Of a stretch of 64,000 nt of DNA, positions 52,395 to 61,200 are shown one piece after another. A program made the translations under genes and the position numbers. Each line of letters starts with the position of its first letter. Position 1 is the first letter of the stretch. The stretch comes from Caldicellulosiruptor acetigenus (lineage in GTDB: Bacteria; Bacillota; Thermoanaerobacteria; Caldicellulosiruptorales; Caldicellulosiruptoraceae), in the NCBI RefSeq assembly GCF_026914305.1, contig NZ_CP113866.1, positions 814,183-878,182 of the forward strand. Reading direction: 5' to 3'. The notes under the pieces are model-generated. The model saw only the letters and a list, made by a program, of their open reading frames with translations. It had not been told where the DNA came from and ran no database searches.

Positions 52395-52430
52395 TGGCAC
52401 GCCCGGGGGGAGTCGAACCCCCGACCACAG
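52395..52430 (-). repeat. Right attachment repeat (3' part of intact tRNA-Arg)
   Basis: These 36 bases are the T arm, acceptor 3' strand and CCA of the intact tRNA and match 36425-36460 with one mismatch. It marks the right boundary of the island and restores the tRNA gene. Confidence 0.85.
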
Positions 52431-52470
52431 GATTCGAAGTCCTACGCTCTATCCTCTGAGCTACGGGCGC
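52395..52470 (-). tRNA. tRNA-Arg (TCG), integration target
   Basis: This 76-base gene on the minus strand has the acceptor GCGCCCG/CGGGCGT with a G-U first pair, D arm GTAGCTCAGAGGATAGAGC, anticodon loop CTTCGAA with anticodon TCG, T loop TTCGACT and encoded CCA. Its 3' half is duplicated at 36425-36460. Confidence 0.95.
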
Positions 52471-52581
52471 ACGTCCTTTATAACACCAATTTAAATTATA
52501 AAATCAAATCAATGAATTTGCAACCTTTTTAAATATCTTAAAATATTGATATTAATCTTAATTTGCAAAACACCAAAATCA

Positions 52582-52610
52582 TTCAATCCAAAGAAAAGTT
52601 ATAGTATAAT
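52582..52610 (+). promoter_or_regulatory. Weak promoter before the esterase-like gene
   Basis: TTCAAT at 52582-52587 and TATAAT at 52605-52610 have a 17-base spacer, about 75 bases before the coding start. Confidence 0.5.
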
Positions 52611-52685
52611 AAGAACAAGCTCAATATTAATACAAACAGTGATACATTAATAAGGCATAAAAAAATGATATCTGAGGGGATAATG

Positions 52686-53810
52686 ATGTCAGAAATTTTT
52701 GAAAAATACTTTGGCAAACACAACAGCTCCTCTGAAAACACCAAGTGGGGAGAAGAGGTTTCAAATCAGAAAACTTTTAAAGAGCAAAGGAAAATTGTAG
52801 ATAAATTGGCGTCGCTTCTTTACCTGAATTTAAGCCTAATATTCAGGGAAGATAAAAAATTTGAGATTGACCATGGTGAATTTAAAGAAGAGATTATAGC
52901 TGGAAATTTAAATGGTATTCACTCAGAAGCTGTGTTTTTAAAACCAAGGGATTTGAATCCACCTTATCCTGTGGTGGTTGTTTTGCATGACCATGGTGGA
53001 TTTTACTACTATGGTAAAGAAAGAATATACAGGCAAGACAATACCCAGACTTTTGTCAATGAATACCAGAAAAAGTTTTACTCGTCATCACCTTGGGCGT
53101 TAGAGTTTGTAAAAAAAGGATTTGCTGTGTTTTCACCCGATGCATTTTATTTTGGGCAAAGAAGGCTTTCTGCTGAGTTAATTGAGCTTTTAACAGATGA
53201 CAATTCATTAGACGAGCTTTTGAATTATGAGGAAGGTTCATATGAATATATAAGGATTTTCAATAAAATATCCTCACAGCTTGAACCTATGATGTTTAAG
53301 AATATCAATCTATATGGTACAAACTGGCCAAGTATTTTGTTAAACGAAGACTTGGCATGGATTAACTACCTCTTGCAAAGAGAGGATGTAGACAAAAACA
53401 GAATTGGTTGCATGGGATTTTCCTTAGGGGGTTTTAGGACACTGTTTTTGAGCAGCCTCAGAAATGAAATAAAATGTAGCATCATCATTGCCTTTATGTC
53501 AGAATTTAAAAAAATGCTTGGCAAAACTGCAAGACATACTTTTATGGTTCATATTCCAGGTTTTACAAGGGTTCTTGACCTGCCTGATGTTGCAGCTTTG
53601 ATTGCTCCAAGAAAACTCTTTGTTATGCAGTGTGAGTATGATAGTCTCTTTCCAAAAGATGCAATGCATTCTTCTGTAGAGAGGATAAAAAGTTACTTTG
53701 TAAATTTTGACTGTGGTGAGCAGTTTGAATACAAATTTTATCCAAATGGGCATGAATTTAATTTAAATATGCAAAGGGATGCTTTGGAGTACATAGTAAA
53801 AAATTTGTAG
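52686..53810 (+). CDS. Alpha/beta hydrolase of the dienelactone hydrolase type
   Basis: This cytosolic protein of about 374 aa starts at ATG 52686, best spaced from TGAGGGGA; upstream in-frame ATGs exist. It has the nucleophile elbow GCMGFSLGGF (Ser about 246), an aspartate in FVMQCEYDSLFP (about 320) and a late histidine in YPNGHEFN (about 356), a complete catalytic triad. The oxyanion region is VVLHDHGGFYYYG. The context of a GH42 beta-galactosidase suggests an esterase that removes acyl groups from sugars (acetyl xylan esterase-like), but this is inference. Confidence 0.82.
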   Translation: MSEIFEKYFGKHNSSSENTKWGEEVSNQKTFKEQRKIVDKLASLLYLNLSLIFREDKKFEIDHGEFKEEIIAGNLNGIHSEAVFLKPRDLNPPYPVVVVLHDHGGFYYYGKERIYRQDNTQTFVNEYQKKFYSSSPWALEFVKKGFAVFSPDAFYFGQRRLSAELIELLTDDNSLDELLNYEEGSYEYIRIFNKISSQLEPMMFKNINLYGTNWPSILLNEDLAWINYLLQREDVDKNRIGCMGFSLGGFRTLFLSSLRNEIKCSIIIAFMSEFKKMLGKTARHTFMVHIPGFTRVLDLPDVAALIAPRKLFVMQCEYDSLFPKDAMHSSVERIKSYFVNFDCGEQFEYKFYPNGHEFNLNMQRDALEYIVKNL

Positions 53811-53838
53811 AATCTCAAAATGAGAGGAGGTAATTAAT

Positions 53839-54210
53839 TTGAAACATTTAGGGAAAAAAGTTTGGGTGATACCAGATGGTTACATTCCATCAGAAGGTTC
53901 AATGTCAATTCCTGGTCATGAGTGTTTGTGTATAGTAAACACAGGGGATAGCGACGCAAAAGTAAAGCTTACTGTGTTTTTTGAAGACAGAGAGCCAATT
54001 GAAAGTGACTATTTTGTTGTGAAAGCCCGAAGAACAATTCATGCATGGTTAAATAAGCCAGAGCTTATTGGTGGACTTGTTATTCCAAAAGAAGTTCCAT
54101 ATTCTCTTGTTGTTGAGAGTGACAAAGAGATTGTTGTTCAAATGTCACGTCTTGACACAAGACTTGGCAACATGGCGCTTTTGAGTGTTATTGGATTTCC
54201 AATTGAGTAA
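53839..54210 (+). CDS. Sensory rhodopsin transducer-like small protein
   Basis: This 123-aa beta-rich protein begins MKHLGKKVWVIPDGYIPSEG and contains PGHECLCIVNTG and VVKARRTIHAWL. This fits the ASRT (Anabaena sensory rhodopsin transducer) family, a tetrameric beta-sandwich found also in organisms without rhodopsin and often beside sugar-metabolism genes. No rhodopsin is present here. It starts at TTG 53839 with GAGAGGAGG upstream and lies between the esterase-like and GH42 genes, so a carbohydrate-related role is likely. Confidence 0.75.
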   Translation: MKHLGKKVWVIPDGYIPSEGSMSIPGHECLCIVNTGDSDAKVKLTVFFEDREPIESDYFVVKARRTIHAWLNKPELIGGLVIPKEVPYSLVVESDKEIVVQMSRLDTRLGNMALLSVIGFPIE

Positions 54211-54254
54211 AGCTCAAACAACCAATCTTGTATTTTAAAAGGGAGGCTTTGATA

Positions 54255-56294
54255 ATGGGCAAAATCAAGCTAAAAAAATTTTTGCACGGTGGAGACTACA
54301 ATCCTGACCAGTGGACAGAGGATGTGTGGGAAAAAGACATTGAATTTATGAAATACTATAATGTGAATGCAGTTTCTATGCCAATATTTTCATGGGCACA
54401 GCTTCAGCCAAATGAAGATGAATTTACATTTGAATGGCTTGATAAAATAATCAATAAGCTCTATTCAAATGGAATTCATGTCATCTTGGCAACACCTACA
54501 GCTTCTCAGCCAGCATGGCTTTCTAAAAAGTATCCTGATGTGCTTCCTGTTGATATTCATGGAAGAAAGAGAAAACATGGAGCAAGGCAGAACTACTGTC
54601 CTAACAGTCCAAACTTCAAAAATGCAGCAAGAAGAATTGTTGAGGAGATGGCAAAAAGGTATAAAGACCATCCTGCAGTTATAATGTGGCATATCAGTAA
54701 CGAATATGGTCCTTACTGCTACTGTGAAAACTGTGCAAAAGCCTTTAGAGAGTGGCTAAAAGAAAGATATAAAACATTGGATGAGCTCAACAGAAGATGG
54801 AACACAGCTTTCTGGGGACATACATTTTATGATTGGGATGAGATAGAAGTTCCATCGTATCTGAACGAAGAGTTTGAATATATGCCTGGAAGGCAGAAAA
54901 GTTCATTCCAGGGACTTTCGCTTGATTACAAGAGGTTTATGTCAGATAGCCTTCTAAATCTTTATAAAATGGAAGTTGAGATTATCAAAAAATACATGCC
55001 AGATATCCCTGTTACAACAAACCTGATGGGACCGTTTAAGCCTCTTGACTATCACAAATGGGCAAAACATATGGACATTGTATCATGGGACAATTATCCT
55101 TCGATAAAAGATGCTCCATCAACAATTGCCTTCAAACATGACCTTATGAGAGGGCTCAAAAGAGACCAGTCTTTCATATTAATGGAACAGACACCAAGCC
55201 AGACAAACTGGCAGTGGTACAACTCTGCAAAAAGACCTGGTATGATAAGGCTTTTGAGCTATCATGCAATTGCACACGGAGCTGATTCTGTGCTGTATTT
55301 CCAATGGAGACAGTCGATTGCTTCGTGCGAAAAGTTTCACTCTGCGATGGTTCCGCATGTTGGACACCTTGAGACGAGAGTGAGCAAGGAGCTTAAAAAG
55401 ATTGGCGACGAACTTTTGCGCTTAGATGAGATTTTGGAGTCAACAACTAAGAGCGAGGTTGCACTTTTATTTGACTGGGAAAACTGGTGGGCGCTTGAAG
55501 AGAGTATGGGATTTAGAAATGATATATCTTACCTTGAGCATATCGATGCGTACTATAGAGCACTGTATAAGCTAAAAACAAATGTGGATGTTGTTGACCC
55601 GAAAGAGGATTTAACAAGGTACAAGATTGTTGTTGCACCACTTTTGTATCTTCTTGACGAAGAAGGTGCAAATAACATAGAAAATTATGTAAAAAACGGT
55701 GGAATATTTATTACAACATATTTATCAGGTCTTGTAGATGAAAATGACAGAGTAATTCTTGGTGGCTATCCTGGATGGTTTAGAAAACTTTGTGGTATTT
55801 GGGTTGAGGAGATTGATGCGCTTTTTCCTGATATGAAAAATGCAATTATACTTGAAAAACCTATTGGCATGCTTGATGGCAAATACGAATGTGAATTTAT
55901 CTGTGACGTTATTCACCTTGAAGGTGCAAGGGCGCTTGCTTACTATGAACAGGATTATTACAGCGGGATGCCAGCAGTTGTTGAAAATGATTATGGAAAT
56001 GGAAAGGCAATTTATATTGGAACAAGACCAGAGCAAAGGTTTATAGAAGGCCTTGTTAAGTACTACGCTGAAAAGGCTGGTGTACAACCAATATTACCTG
56101 TGCCAGAAGGTGTTGAAGTAACAAAAAGAGAAAAGAATGGTAATGAATATGTGTTTCTTTTGAATTTCAATGGTTATGATGTAAATATTGAGCTTGAAGA
56201 TGAGTATTATGAGCTTATAACACAGAAGGTTTTAAGCGGAAAAGCTACTCTTGCATCCAAAGAGGTTATGGTACTAAGAGGATTAAAAGGTTAA
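54255..56294 (+). CDS. GH42 beta-galactosidase
   Basis: This protein of about 679 aa starts at ATG 54255, with GGGAGG 8 bases upstream. It has a TIM-barrel domain (about 1-390) with FHGGDYNPDQW-like HGGDYNPDQW, the acid/base Glu150 in WHISNEYG and the nucleophile Glu311 in ILMEQTPS. A cysteine cluster (CYCENC, about 155-160) may bind zinc, as in GH42. It is followed by a trimerisation-like domain (400-610) and a small beta domain. No signal peptide, so it acts on imported beta-galactosides or arabinosides. Confidence 0.94.
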   Translation: MGKIKLKKFLHGGDYNPDQWTEDVWEKDIEFMKYYNVNAVSMPIFSWAQLQPNEDEFTFEWLDKIINKLYSNGIHVILATPTASQPAWLSKKYPDVLPVDIHGRKRKHGARQNYCPNSPNFKNAARRIVEEMAKRYKDHPAVIMWHISNEYGPYCYCENCAKAFREWLKERYKTLDELNRRWNTAFWGHTFYDWDEIEVPSYLNEEFEYMPGRQKSSFQGLSLDYKRFMSDSLLNLYKMEVEIIKKYMPDIPVTTNLMGPFKPLDYHKWAKHMDIVSWDNYPSIKDAPSTIAFKHDLMRGLKRDQSFILMEQTPSQTNWQWYNSAKRPGMIRLLSYHAIAHGADSVLYFQWRQSIASCEKFHSAMVPHVGHLETRVSKELKKIGDELLRLDEILESTTKSEVALLFDWENWWALEESMGFRNDISYLEHIDAYYRALYKLKTNVDVVDPKEDLTRYKIVVAPLLYLLDEEGANNIENYVKNGGIFITTYLSGLVDENDRVILGGYPGWFRKLCGIWVEEIDALFPDMKNAIILEKPIGMLDGKYECEFICDVIHLEGARALAYYEQDYYSGMPAVVENDYGNGKAIYIGTRPEQRFIEGLVKYYAEKAGVQPILPVPEGVEVTKREKNGNEYVFLLNFNGYDVNIELEDEYYELITQKVLSGKATLASKEVMVLRGLKG

Positions 56295-56303
56295 AAAAAC
56301 GCG

Positions 56304-56390
56304 GATGCTGCCATTGATAACTACAATAGAGGTGGCAGTATAGGTGTCGCCAAATTATTCCGGTGTTGAAGCCATAAGAGATAGTAAGAG
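56304..56390 (+). pseudogene. Scrap of a hicB/hicA junction
   Basis: This segment aligns with the hicB end/hicA start at 40318-40404 with a 26-base exact match (56317-56342 against 40331-40356). It is mutated elsewhere, the hicA start codon reads GTG and no frame remains open. It lies outside the island, between GH42 and its terminator. Confidence 0.7.
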
Positions 56391-56438
56391 GCCCTTTTCT
56401 CTTTATAGCTGAGGGAGGAGGGTCTCTTAATTTTTTTC
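56386..56438 (+). terminator. Terminator after the GH42 cluster
   Basis: AAGAGGCCCT pairs with AGGGTCTCTT (one G-U) across a long loop and is followed by AATTTTTTTCTT. Confidence 0.75.
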
Positions 56439-56516
56439 TTGAAATAGAATATATATTCGGTTATTATATAGGTATAAATCAACTATACATAGTCTTTAAA
56501 AAAAGAAGTGATTTAG

Positions 56517-57764
56517 ATGGATATATTTGAAAAACTTGAGGTGCTTGGTGCTGCTGCAAAGTATGATGTTTCGTGTGCATCAAGCGGAAGCAAAAGGGAA
56601 AAACATTTTGGAATTGGCTCAACATTTTCTGCAGGTATTTGCCACAGCTGGACAGATGATGGGCGTTGTATCTCCCTTTTGAAAGTTCTATTTACAAATG
56701 AATGTATTTTTGACTGTGCTTACTGTATTAACAGAAGGAGCAATGATATAAAAAGAGCAACATTTACACCCCAGGAAGTTGCTGAGCTGACCATAAACTT
56801 TTATAAGAGAAACTATATAGAGGGTCTTTTTTTGAGCTCTGCCATCAAAAATTCTCCTGACTGGACAATGGAGATGCTTTTTCGAACAGTTTGGCTTTTG
56901 AGATATAAATACCAGTTCAATGGATATATTCATGTTAAGGCTATTCCCTATGCATCACTTGATTTAATAAGAAAAACTGGATTTTTGGCTGACAGAATGA
57001 GCGTCAATATTGAACTTCCATCTGAAAAGAGCTTAAGGCTTCTCTGTCCCAATAAAACAAAAGAGAGTATATTAAAGCCTATGGAGTTTATAACAAAAGT
57101 AGCTGAAGAAGAGAAAAATTTTGTATCGGCTGGCCAGAGCACTCAGATGATAATTGGTGCAACAGACGATAGTGATTATAAAATAATCAACTTAAGCCGG
57201 CACCTTTACAAGAAGTTTAAGCTCAAAAGGGTATACTATTCTGCATACACGCCTGTAAATCACGACCCAAGAATATTAAAAGTGGACAGTCCACCGCTTT
57301 TGCGTGAACACAGACTTTATCAGGCAGACTGGCTGATTCGTGTATACAACTTTTCTGCTGATGAGCTTTTTAAAAGTAAAGATGAGAACCTTGACCTTGA
57401 GGTTGACCCAAAAGTGATGTGGGCACTCAGAAATCTTGATAGGTTTCCTATTGAGGTGAACAGAGCAAGTTATGAAGAACTCATAAGAGTGCCGGGAATT
57501 GGCATAAAAAGTGCAAGGAGGATAATAAAAAACAGGATATTTCATTCTCTGGATTTTGAGGATTTAAAAAAGATGGGTGTTGTTCTAAAAAGAGCAAAAT
57601 ATTTTATAACTTGCAACGGCAAGACATTTGAAAGGTATTTAATTGATTTGCCACCTGAGAAAATAAAGCAAAAACTCATAGATAAAAATTCTTTGCAAAG
57701 GCCTCAACAGCTTTCGTTTTTTGATAGGGAAGTATTTACATCTGTGATAACAGGGGAGATTTAA
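56517..57764 (+). CDS. Radical SAM protein with helix-hairpin-helix (putative DNA modification/repair)
   Basis: This 415-aa protein has the radical SAM motif CIFDCAYC (CxxxCxxC, about residues 62-69), preceded by an extra cysteine-containing N-terminus (AAKYDVSCASSGSKR). The C-terminal part has a helix-hairpin-helix DNA-binding motif (ELIRVPGIGIKSARRIIKNR, about 320). This matches the family annotated as putative DNA modification/repair radical SAM protein. The partner gene follows after 3 bases, as usual. Substrate DNA lesion is unknown; a spore photoproduct lyase-like reaction is conceivable. Confidence 0.88.
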   Translation: MDIFEKLEVLGAAAKYDVSCASSGSKREKHFGIGSTFSAGICHSWTDDGRCISLLKVLFTNECIFDCAYCINRRSNDIKRATFTPQEVAELTINFYKRNYIEGLFLSSAIKNSPDWTMEMLFRTVWLLRYKYQFNGYIHVKAIPYASLDLIRKTGFLADRMSVNIELPSEKSLRLLCPNKTKESILKPMEFITKVAEEEKNFVSAGQSTQMIIGATDDSDYKIINLSRHLYKKFKLKRVYYSAYTPVNHDPRILKVDSPPLLREHRLYQADWLIRVYNFSADELFKSKDENLDLEVDPKVMWALRNLDRFPIEVNRASYEELIRVPGIGIKSARRIIKNRIFHSLDFEDLKKMGVVLKRAKYFITCNGKTFERYLIDLPPEKIKQKLIDKNSLQRPQQLSFFDREVFTSVITGEI

Positions 57765-57767
57765 AAG

Positions 57768-58511
57768 GTGTACAAAATATTTTTGTATGACGGGACATTC
57801 GAAGGTTTTATGTGTGCGGCGTTTCACATTATTTCTGAAGGTATAGATAAAGATAGGGCTATAATTGTTTCAAAAGATGAGTACCAACCGATGTTCATAG
57901 ATAGTGTAAGAGAGATTCAAAATGATTTCAAAACGTTTTTGGAAATGAGGAAAGGCATAATTGAAAAAGCTGACAGCAATGTTTTCAAAAAGATTTACTA
58001 TGCATTTTTATCAGATACTAAGGACAAAGAGGGTTATATTTTGAGATATCTATTTTTGTTACTTACCCATGGCAAAAAGATAAAGTATCTTTACAGCAAT
58101 GATATAGTAAACGCAGTTGAAAAGATGGCAAAAAACGTTAGCAGGGAAATAGGAAAGTACATGGGGCTTATGAGGTTTTGTGATACAGATGAAGGATTTC
58201 TTTATGCAAAGTTTGAACCCAAAAACGACATCATAAAACCAATTGCGTATTTTTTTAAAAATAGGCTGAATGAATTTTGCTGGGTTGTGCACGATGTAAA
58301 GAGAAACAAGATTGCTATTTACGATAAAAAAAGAGTCCAATTTTTAACTTGTAGCAATCTCAAATTAGAAGCAACTCAACAAGATGAGATGTTTCAAATG
58401 TTGTGGAAGACCTATTTCAAAGCAATGGCAATTGAAGAGAGGAAGAATCTAAAACTTCAGCAGCAGAACATGCCCAAAAGATACTGGAAGTATCTTGTAG
58501 AAAAAAATTAG
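57768..58511 (+). CDS. TIGR03915-type putative DNA repair protein
   Basis: This 247-aa protein starts at GTG 57768, 3 bases after the radical SAM gene, with AGGGGAGA upstream. Its start VYKIFLYDGTFEGFMCAAF and the C-terminal WKTYFKAMAIEERKNLKLQQQNMPKRYWKYL are the family features: the latter ends with the invariant (M/L)PxRYW. It always accompanies the preceding radical SAM protein, and the pair is thought to repair or modify DNA. The function has not been proven as far as I know. Confidence 0.88.
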   Translation: MYKIFLYDGTFEGFMCAAFHIISEGIDKDRAIIVSKDEYQPMFIDSVREIQNDFKTFLEMRKGIIEKADSNVFKKIYYAFLSDTKDKEGYILRYLFLLLTHGKKIKYLYSNDIVNAVEKMAKNVSREIGKYMGLMRFCDTDEGFLYAKFEPKNDIIKPIAYFFKNRLNEFCWVVHDVKRNKIAIYDKKRVQFLTCSNLKLEATQQDEMFQMLWKTYFKAMAIEERKNLKLQQQNMPKRYWKYLVEKN

Positions 58512-58550
58512 GTGTACATCCTTCTTTTTCGGATGCACACCCTTTTGTTT
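58511..58550. terminator. Bidirectional terminator
   Basis: GGTGTACATCC pairs with GGATGCACACC (one mismatch) and is followed by CTTTTGTTTT. It sits between the convergent DNA repair pair and the coiled-coil gene. Confidence 0.78.
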
Positions 58551-58569
58551 TGAGCTTAAATTTAAAATC

Positions 58570-59616
58570 TTATTTTTTCTTTCCTTTTTGAGGCTGCTGA
58601 GGATTCTTTTTTATTTCTATTTCTATTTTAGAATTACCTTTGCCGGGAATTGTGATTTTCTTTTCTTGCATTGGCTGAATATACTTTTTAGGCATGTTGA
58701 GGGAGTTTTTGACGATGTTTTCTATCTTAGAAAGAATATCTGTGTAAAGATTTTTTATTTCGGAGATAGTATTGACTTTAGTTTGATACAAACTTACAAC
58801 TTCATTCAATATACTTACCATTTTGTTATAATCGCTGGTTTTAGCTATCTGATGATATTCATAGAGTTTGACTTTTATCTGCTTATCGATGGTATTTATC
58901 TGGTATACCTTTTGACTTACTGTTGGTTGTATCTGGTCGACAAACTGTTTTATTTGATATACAGCCTGGTCAACTGCTTGTTGCTGCTGGTTTTTATAGA
59001 CTTCTTCATACACTTTTAGTTCGTTGAGTTTTTGGTTAAGTTGATTGTTGAGCTCTGCTACCTTTGAAGATGAGTAGTTCTTTTTATTAAGTTCCTTTTG
59101 AAGTTGGGATATAGTTTTGTTTACCTCGTTAATTATCTTGTTCATTTCCTGAGTGAAGAAATTCTTATCATATCTTTTTGCAGCTTGGATGTAAGCATTT
59201 ATCTTTGCCCTCAGATGATTTACATCGGCATTAATCTTGTTAAACTTTGCCTTTAGCTGATTTATTTGCAAAATGAGATTGTTAATAGTCTTTTTCTGCT
59301 CTTTTGTAAGTTTCTGTGGCTCTCGGATATTTACATTATCATTTGAAATGGGTGGAATCACTTCGGTGGTTGAATTTGTACTATATGTCGAAGAATATGT
59401 TGTGGTTGTGGTTGTCGAATTTTGAGTATTGTAAGTCTGGGAGTAGGTAGTATCTTGTGTAGTTTGATAAGTTTGTGCTTGGGTTGTGTCATAAGCTGAG
59501 CTTGTGACAGTTTGAGAAGATGAAGTAGTTGATGCATTTTGGTCAGCATATGCTGGCAACAATAAAGCTAAAGTGAAGATAAAAACTAAAATTAAGCTTA
59601 TCAGTTTTCTTTTCAT
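58570..59616 (-). CDS. Secreted coiled-coil protein with Thr/Ser/Gln-rich linker
   Basis: This 348-aa protein has a signal peptide (LISLILVFIFTLALLLPAYA). Residues about 27-95 are low-complexity T, S, Q and Y (TTQAQTYQTTQDTTYSQTYN), which looks like a flexible wall-spanning linker. The rest (about 100-320) is a long coiled coil with many K, Q and N heptads, and the tail is basic (PQQPQKGKKK). AAGGAGGC precedes the ATG. No anchor motif is seen. It is of unknown function, and no family is recognised. Confidence 0.7.
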   Translation of the reverse strand: MKRKLISLILVFIFTLALLLPAYADQNASTTSSSQTVTSSAYDTTQAQTYQTTQDTTYSQTYNTQNSTTTTTTYSSTYSTNSTTEVIPPISNDNVNIREPQKLTKEQKKTINNLILQINQLKAKFNKINADVNHLRAKINAYIQAAKRYDKNFFTQEMNKIINEVNKTISQLQKELNKKNYSSSKVAELNNQLNQKLNELKVYEEVYKNQQQQAVDQAVYQIKQFVDQIQPTVSQKVYQINTIDKQIKVKLYEYHQIAKTSDYNKMVSILNEVVSLYQTKVNTISEIKNLYTDILSKIENIVKNSLNMPKKYIQPMQEKKITIPGKGNSKIEIEIKKNPQQPQKGKKK

Positions 59617-59794
59617 TTTTTTACTTGCCTCCTTGTAAATTTTTTCTTCTACTTTTATAATACCTCGTTTATTTAGATTTTTCGTTTCTCAATTATTAAA
59701 AAAGTGTGTAAATTTTTAATAGACAAATTCTCTTATTTGGTGTAATATTTCAAAGGGGATTTTTAATTTTGCAAAAAGCAAAAGGGTGAAGGAT

Positions 59795-61183
59795 ATGAGC
59801 ACAGTTTATGATGTCATTATTGTAGGGGCAGGACCATGTGGGATATTTACGGCATATGAGCTTGTGAAAACTTCTTCTGCGGCAAAAGTTGTGATATTTG
59901 AGAAAGGAAGGGACATTGAGTCGAGAGAGTGCCCAAAGAGAGTTACAAATGTTTGTAGCGGCTGCAAACCCTGCAATATAACAACTGGATTTTCGGGTGC
60001 AGGTGCGTTTTCTGATGGGAAGTTGTCGCTATCACCAAACGTTGGTGGCAGAATTCAAGAATTTGTTGGGCAAAGCAAGGCAGTAGAGCTTATAAAGTAC
60101 GTAGATAGCATATACCTTGAAAATGGAGCAGACACTAAGGTATATGGTACAAATAGTCAGGTGATTGAGGAAATAAAAAGGAAGGCAACTGTTGCAAACC
60201 TCATGCTTGTTGAAAGTCCAATAAGACATCTTGGCACCGAAGAGGCAAAAAAGATATACAAAAGACTCCAGGATTTTCTCCTTAGCAATAACATTGAGAT
60301 AAAATTCAAAACACCTGTAAAAGACTTGATTGTGGAAGACGGAAAAGCGGCAGGGGTTGTTGCTGAGGATGGCAGTATATACCGTGCAAAAAATGTTGTT
60401 ATATGTGTGGGACGTGAGGGTGCGAGCTGGCTTTCGAAGATAATAGAAAAGTACAATATCCCGTGCGAAAATAACAGGGTTGACATAGGAGTGAGAGTAG
60501 AGACGCCAAATCATATATGGAAGGGGATAACAGAACATCTTTATGAGAGCAAGTTCATATACTATACAAAAACGTTTGATGACAAGGTAAGAACATTTTG
60601 CATGAACCCGGGCGGGTATGTTGCTGTTGAGCACTATGACAACCTGGCAGTAGTTAACGGTCACAGCTACAAAAATATAAAGAGTGACAACACAAACTTT
60701 GCTCTGCTTGTATCAAAACACTTTACAGACCCATTCAAGGACAGTATAAAGTATGGCAAGTACATTGCAGAACTTGCAAACATGCTCTCTGGAGGCAAAG
60801 TACTTGTTCAAAGGTATGGTGATTTTATAAGAGGTAGAAGATCAAACGAGGAGAGGATAAAAAGAAACTCTGTTGTACCAACGCTTACAGATGCTGTTGC
60901 CGGTGACTTGAGCTTGGTTTTGCCTTACAGGATAATGCTTGATATAAAAGAGATGATTGAAGCTTTGGACTATGTCGTGCAGGGAGTTGCATCGTTTGAC
61001 ACGCTGCTTTACGGTGTTGAGGTTAAGTTTTATTCAAACGAGGTAAAAGTCAAAAATAATTTTGAGTGTTTGACAATTCAAAACCTTTATTTTGGTGGCG
61101 ATGGTGCAGGAATTACAAGAGGACTTATGCAGGCGAGCGTGAACGGAGTTTTGATTGCCCGCGAGATTGCAAGCAAATTATAA
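59795..61183 (+). CDS. FAD-dependent dehydrogenase
   Basis: This protein of about 462 aa starts at ATG 59795, with AAGGGTG 6 bases upstream; GTG 59786 is an alternative. It has the FAD motif VIIVGAGPCGIFTAYEL at the start and the second nucleotide motif KNVVICVGREGASWL. A four-cysteine loop is visible near residues 47-65 (CPKRVTNVCSGCKPC), then FSGAGAFSDGKLSLS. It belongs to the family annotated NAD(P)/FAD-dependent oxidoreductase (uncharacterised FAD dehydrogenase). The C-terminus has GGDGAGITRGLMQASVNG, which closes the FAD site. Confidence 0.88.
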   Translation: MSTVYDVIIVGAGPCGIFTAYELVKTSSAAKVVIFEKGRDIESRECPKRVTNVCSGCKPCNITTGFSGAGAFSDGKLSLSPNVGGRIQEFVGQSKAVELIKYVDSIYLENGADTKVYGTNSQVIEEIKRKATVANLMLVESPIRHLGTEEAKKIYKRLQDFLLSNNIEIKFKTPVKDLIVEDGKAAGVVAEDGSIYRAKNVVICVGREGASWLSKIIEKYNIPCENNRVDIGVRVETPNHIWKGITEHLYESKFIYYTKTFDDKVRTFCMNPGGYVAVEHYDNLAVVNGHSYKNIKSDNTNFALLVSKHFTDPFKDSIKYGKYIAELANMLSGGKVLVQRYGDFIRGRRSNEERIKRNSVVPTLTDAVAGDLSLVLPYRIMLDIKEMIEALDYVVQGVASFDTLLYGVEVKFYSNEVKVKNNFECLTIQNLYFGGDGAGITRGLMQASVNGVLIAREIASKL

Positions 61184-61200
61184 GTTCATTTAAGTTTTTT

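Larger units (their letters stand above)
36425..52430. mobile_element. Decayed integrative genomic island at tRNA-Arg (TCG)
   Basis: A 36-bp direct repeat (positions 36425-36460 and 52395-52430, one mismatch) is the 3' part of tRNA-Arg(TCG), and it bounds about 16 kb. The intact tRNA lies at the right end on the minus strand, so its 3' end points into the island, as expected for integration into a tRNA 3' end. A tyrosine integrase lies next to the left repeat. Contents include Hachiman, VapBC, HicB, an IS30-type transposase and a dipeptide epimerase pair. The integrase has several frameshifts, so the island is probably fixed in place. Confidence 0.85.

Noticed and set aside
53839-54210. Evidence for a light-sensing system.
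   Set aside because: The transducer-like protein has no rhodopsin gene nearby, and such proteins often occur without one.
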